From assembly GCA_002868985.1 (NCBI GenBank), contig PKTV01000006.1, positions 1 through 8,381 of the forward strand: 8,381 bases of DNA. The letters are read 5' to 3'. The notes under the pieces are model-generated. The model made no database searches. It was given only the letters and a program-made list of their open reading frames with translations, and had not been told where the DNA came from. How positions within the stretch are numbered: position 1 is the first letter of the stretch; each line of letters begins with the position of its first letter. This document shows, piece after piece, positions 6,233-8,381 of the stretch. Made by a program: the position numbers and the translations under genes. Origin of the DNA: Desulfobacteraceae bacterium (lineage in GTDB: Bacteria > Desulfobacterota > Desulfobacteria > Desulfobacterales > UBA11574).

Positions 6233-7354
6233 ATGATGAAAACAACGGTCGCCGATATTATCGAAGTCATGGAATTATTTGCGCCAAGCCGGCTTGCCGA
6301 AGAATGGGATAATGTAGGGCTACAGATTGGAGATAAGAACTGGCCGGTTCAGACCATCTGGATTGCCTTGGACCCAACTCCTGATGTTGTTAAAGACGCC
6401 TGCAGAAACGGTGTTGATCTTTTAATAACCCATCATCCTCTGATATTCCGTCCTCTAAAAACGATCAATTTTAGCATGCCTCTGGGTTCCATCATTCAGA
6501 TGGCGTCTCAACACCGGGTGGCAATATTTTCAGCCCACACTAATCTTGACAACGCAATGGATGGTCTTAATGATGTCCTGGCTCGCCGTATAGGACTTAT
6601 AGATTTAAAAGTATTGGGAAATGCCCAAAAAGATGAAATGTTTAAGCTGGTGGTGTATGTCCCGATAGAGTATGAACAGGACGTTATCACTTCATTTTTT
6701 GAAACAAAGGCCGGTGAAATCGGTACGTATAGCTGCTGTTCGTTTAGAAGTAAGGGTAAAGGTACGTTTAAGCCGGGACCTTTGTCCAAACCGTTTGTCG
6801 GCAAAATCGGCGAAATATCCCATACCGATGAGGTCAGAATCGAAACTGTTGTGCGAAAAAATGATTTATTTGGTGTTATTGATCATGTGAGGAAAAACCA
6901 TCCTTATGAGACAATGGCATACGATGTTTATCCGCTATTAACATCTGAAGACACACACGGTTCCGGGCGCATTGGAAAGCTTGATAAAAGTATGAATCTT
7001 ACGTCTTTTGCTGCGTCGATTAAAACAAAATTGGGTATTGACACCATAAAGGTTGCAGGAAATCCTGATTTGATTATAAAAACTGTTGCTGTATGTTCGG
7101 GTAGCGGTTCAAGTCTGGTGAACCACTTTGTAACATCCGGAGCCCAAGTTTATGTTAGCGGAGATTTAGGATACCATGATGCCAGAACAGTGGAAGCAGA
7201 AAATTTGGGGCTCATCGACATCGGGCATTTTGCATCAGAGCATTTAATCGTTGATGTACTTGCAAATCGGCTTGATAAGATTTTGTCTAAAACAGGGATC
7301 GATGTCAAAATCGAAGCATATAAACTTGAAAAAGAACCTTTTATGGTATTATAA
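6233..7354 (+). CDS. Nif3-like dinuclear metal-centre hexameric protein (YqfO/YbgI family)
   Basis: Members are widely conserved cytosolic proteins that form toroidal hexamers with a two-metal site. Databases often call them 'GTP cyclohydrolase 1 type 2 homolog', but the physiological substrate is not settled. The 373 residues give the long family form. The N-terminal Nif3 half carries 'LAEEWDNVGLQIG' (21-33), the metal motif 'THHPLIF' (66-72; His67, His68) and 'AHTNLDNAMDGLN' (101-113; Asp106). A PII/CutA-like insert (about 134-240) includes 'HPYETMAYDVYPL' (223-235). The C-terminal half has 'GDLGYHDA' (310-317) and the metal ligands in 'GHFASEHL' (331-338; His332, Glu336). All five expected ligands are present. 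ATG codons at 6233 and 6236 are equally possible starts; the Shine-Dalgarno sequence is weak and a hairpin (6180-6212) lies just upstream. The zinc-ribbon gene follows after 116 bases, a pairing I know from other deltaproteobacteria. Confidence 0.94.
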   Translation: MMKTTVADIIEVMELFAPSRLAEEWDNVGLQIGDKNWPVQTIWIALDPTPDVVKDACRNGVDLLITHHPLIFRPLKTINFSMPLGSIIQMASQHRVAIFSAHTNLDNAMDGLNDVLARRIGLIDLKVLGNAQKDEMFKLVVYVPIEYEQDVITSFFETKAGEIGTYSCCSFRSKGKGTFKPGPLSKPFVGKIGEISHTDEVRIETVVRKNDLFGVIDHVRKNHPYETMAYDVYPLLTSEDTHGSGRIGKLDKSMNLTSFAASIKTKLGIDTIKVAGNPDLIIKTVAVCSGSGSSLVNHFVTSGAQVYVSGDLGYHDARTVEAENLGLIDIGHFASEHLIVDVLANRLDKILSKTGIDVKIEAYKLEKEPFMVL

Positions 7355-7470
7355 TAGTGTTGAATTCGTGCAATTTTGAACTCATCTTGTTTTAGGATAA
7401 GGGATTAGGACCATGAAGAGGCAAATACAATTTTCAACAGTTAATGAACAGATAAATGGTGTAAAACGAC

Positions 7471-8175
7471 ATGAAGGAACAGATTAGAGTATTGGTGAAA
7501 CTACAGCATTTCGATACAGAAACCGTAAGAATTAAGTCAACATTGAACGATGTGTCAAAAAAACTGGAGAATCTTGATTCAAGCCTCAAGGAAATTGAAC
7601 AAACCATAAAAGACCAAGAGTCTGTTCTCAATGAATTGACAAAAGAGTATCGGGACTATGAATCTGATGTTAAAATGAATCTTGCCAAAAATAAAAATTG
7701 CCAGGAAAAGCTTAGATCAGTAAAAACGAACAAAGAATATCAGTCGATGTTAAAAGAAATTGAAGCCGTAAAAGCAGAAAACTCCTCGATTGAAGATAAA
7801 ATGATAGAATGTTTGGACCGTATGGATGAAACAGAGGATATTATTGCAAAAAAAAAGGATGAATATTTACAGTTTTCTGATTACATAAAAAGCGAAAAAG
7901 AAAACATCGAACATGAAGCCGGCATTAACAAAAAGACGCTTGATGAACTTGATATGGATAGAAAAAATGTCTCCGGCCTTATTGATTCTCAATTATTTAA
8001 AAAATATTTAGTGATAAAAGAACAACAAGGAGGACTTGCCGTTGTACCGGTAAAAGATGCTGTATGCCATGGATGTAATGTAAATCTTCCGCCACAACTG
8101 TACAATGAGCTTTTTCGATATGCCAGCCTTAAGTTTTGCCCCAATTGTCACAGGATAATATATTTGAAAGAATAG
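7471..8175 (+). CDS. Coiled-coil protein with C4-type zinc ribbon (CT398-like family)
   Basis: The 234 residues are almost entirely helical up to about residue 180. Heptad-like charged stretches (about 20-65 and 95-165) form a long antiparallel coiled coil, broken by the family signature 'RSVKTNKEYQSMLKEIE' (82-98). The C-terminus is a zinc ribbon with 'CHGC' (Cys199, Cys202) and 'CPNC' (Cys223, Cys226), and 'NVNLPPQLYNEL' between. This layout matches the conserved proteins annotated as 'C4-type zinc ribbon domain-containing protein', related to chlamydial CT398, which has been linked to sigma-54 and secretion; a role in this organism is unknown. No signal peptide or membrane segment, so cytosolic. 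The ATG at 7471 has no strong Shine-Dalgarno sequence, but it is the first in-frame start and gives the family's usual N-terminus ('LVKLQHFDTE'). In related genomes rnpB often lies downstream; none is visible before the window ends. Confidence 0.93.
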   Translation: MKEQIRVLVKLQHFDTETVRIKSTLNDVSKKLENLDSSLKEIEQTIKDQESVLNELTKEYRDYESDVKMNLAKNKNCQEKLRSVKTNKEYQSMLKEIEAVKAENSSIEDKMIECLDRMDETEDIIAKKKDEYLQFSDYIKSEKENIEHEAGINKKTLDELDMDRKNVSGLIDSQLFKKYLVIKEQQGGLAVVPVKDAVCHGCNVNLPPQLYNELFRYASLKFCPNCHRIIYLKE

Positions 8176-8218
8176 TGAATTTATTTACACGCCATCTCAA
8201 AAGTACATCTTAGTACAT

Positions 8219-8260
8219 GTATTCGTAAATACGGTTACGTATTTATAACTTGGTTTTTTT
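8219..8260 (+). terminator. Possible terminator with two competing hairpins
   Basis: TAAATACG (8226-8233) pairs perfectly with CGTATTTA (8238-8245) over loop GTTA, and seven T residues follow at 8254-8260, eight bases after the stem. An alternative hairpin, GTATT (8219-8223) with AATAC (8228-8232), would exclude the first. The gap between stem and T-run weakens the terminator call, but the position, about 45-85 bases after the zinc-ribbon stop, is right. Confidence 0.4.
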
Positions 8261-8282
8261 CATTCTATGTATGCAAAAGTTA

Positions 8283-8381
8283 AAAGTGCCTAAAGTGAAC
8301 TAAAGTGCCTAAAGTTAAGGTATTCTATCAATTTTAATTATAATTGATCGCGCTGAAAGCGCGTTCCTCAACTTTAGCTCA
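8283..8381. repeat. Complex repeat: tandem TAAAGTGCC-type units plus a stem enclosing two hairpins
   Basis: AAAGTGCCTAAAGT occurs twice (8283-8296 and 8302-8315, 19-base period), within four TAAAGT-based units of 9-11 bases. CTAAAGTTAAGG (8309-8320) then pairs, 11 of 12 positions, with CCTCAACTTTAG (8366-8377). The enclosed segment carries two hairpins: ATCAATT/AATTGAT (8327-8333 and 8342-8348) and the GC-rich CGCGCT-GAA-AGCGCG (8349-8363). The element probably continues beyond the window end. It is non-coding, and its mirrored layout suggests a dispersed, foldable intergenic element rather than a terminator. Confidence 0.6.

Noticed and set aside
7413..7487. 24-codon frame starting ATG AAG AGG, overlapping the start of the zinc-ribbon gene
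   Set aside because: AGGA is too close to the ATG, the peptide has no recognisable features, and overlap with the next gene alone does not support a leader peptide.
8283..8315. Short tandem units as a CRISPR array
   Set aside because: Units are 9-11 bases with no unique spacers of CRISPR length and no cas genes nearby.

Overview
The window is an AT-rich bacterial chromosomal segment with all genes on the + strand. The housekeeping proteins and their order (hisA; dnaG-rpoD; a CAU tRNA; a Nif3-like protein; a coiled-coil C4 zinc-ribbon protein) fit a sulfate-reducing deltaproteobacterium of the Desulfobacterota, most likely Desulfobacterales. The style of the intergenic repeats suggests the same. 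This placement comes from protein flavour and synteny read by eye and was not searched. I see no phage, transposase, CRISPR array or defence genes.

Layout. Bases 1-621 hold the 3' part of a gene for a probable envelope protein with a TolB-N/LpoB-like fold. Its frame is open to the first base, so its start lies outside the window. hisA follows 4 bases later (626-1351). An AT-rich gap of about 400 bp (1352-1753) carries a good sigma-70-type promoter candidate and small hairpins, and leads into the macromolecular-synthesis unit. In this unit dnaG (TTG start at 1754, with a clear GGAGG) is followed by rpoD (3639-5402, with a strong AGGAGG). dnaG is broken by a single in-frame TAA at 2897-2899. 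Both halves are otherwise intact and in the same frame, and together they would make a normal primase of about 615 residues.

After rpoD there is an 830-bp stretch without protein genes. It holds a 12-bp inverted repeat pair (5462-5557), a TTGACA promoter candidate, a tRNA with anticodon CAU (5713-5785, elongator Met by structure), a hairpin in the tRNA trailer, a strong intrinsic terminator (5953-5987), a structured block that looks like a dispersed repeat (about 5995-6135), and a long hairpin just upstream of the next gene. Then come the Nif3-like protein (6233-7354) and the zinc-ribbon protein (7471-8175). The last 100 bases form an elaborate repeat, with tandem AAAGTGCC-type units followed by a stem enclosing two hairpins.

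Together the genes serve core functions: histidine synthesis (HisA), replication priming (DnaG), promoter recognition (RpoD) and translation (tRNA). The two conserved metal-binding proteins have poorly defined roles. The observations most worth following are the stop codon inside an essential primase gene and the cluster of structured intergenic repeats. I did not find convincing evidence of a new multi-gene system.
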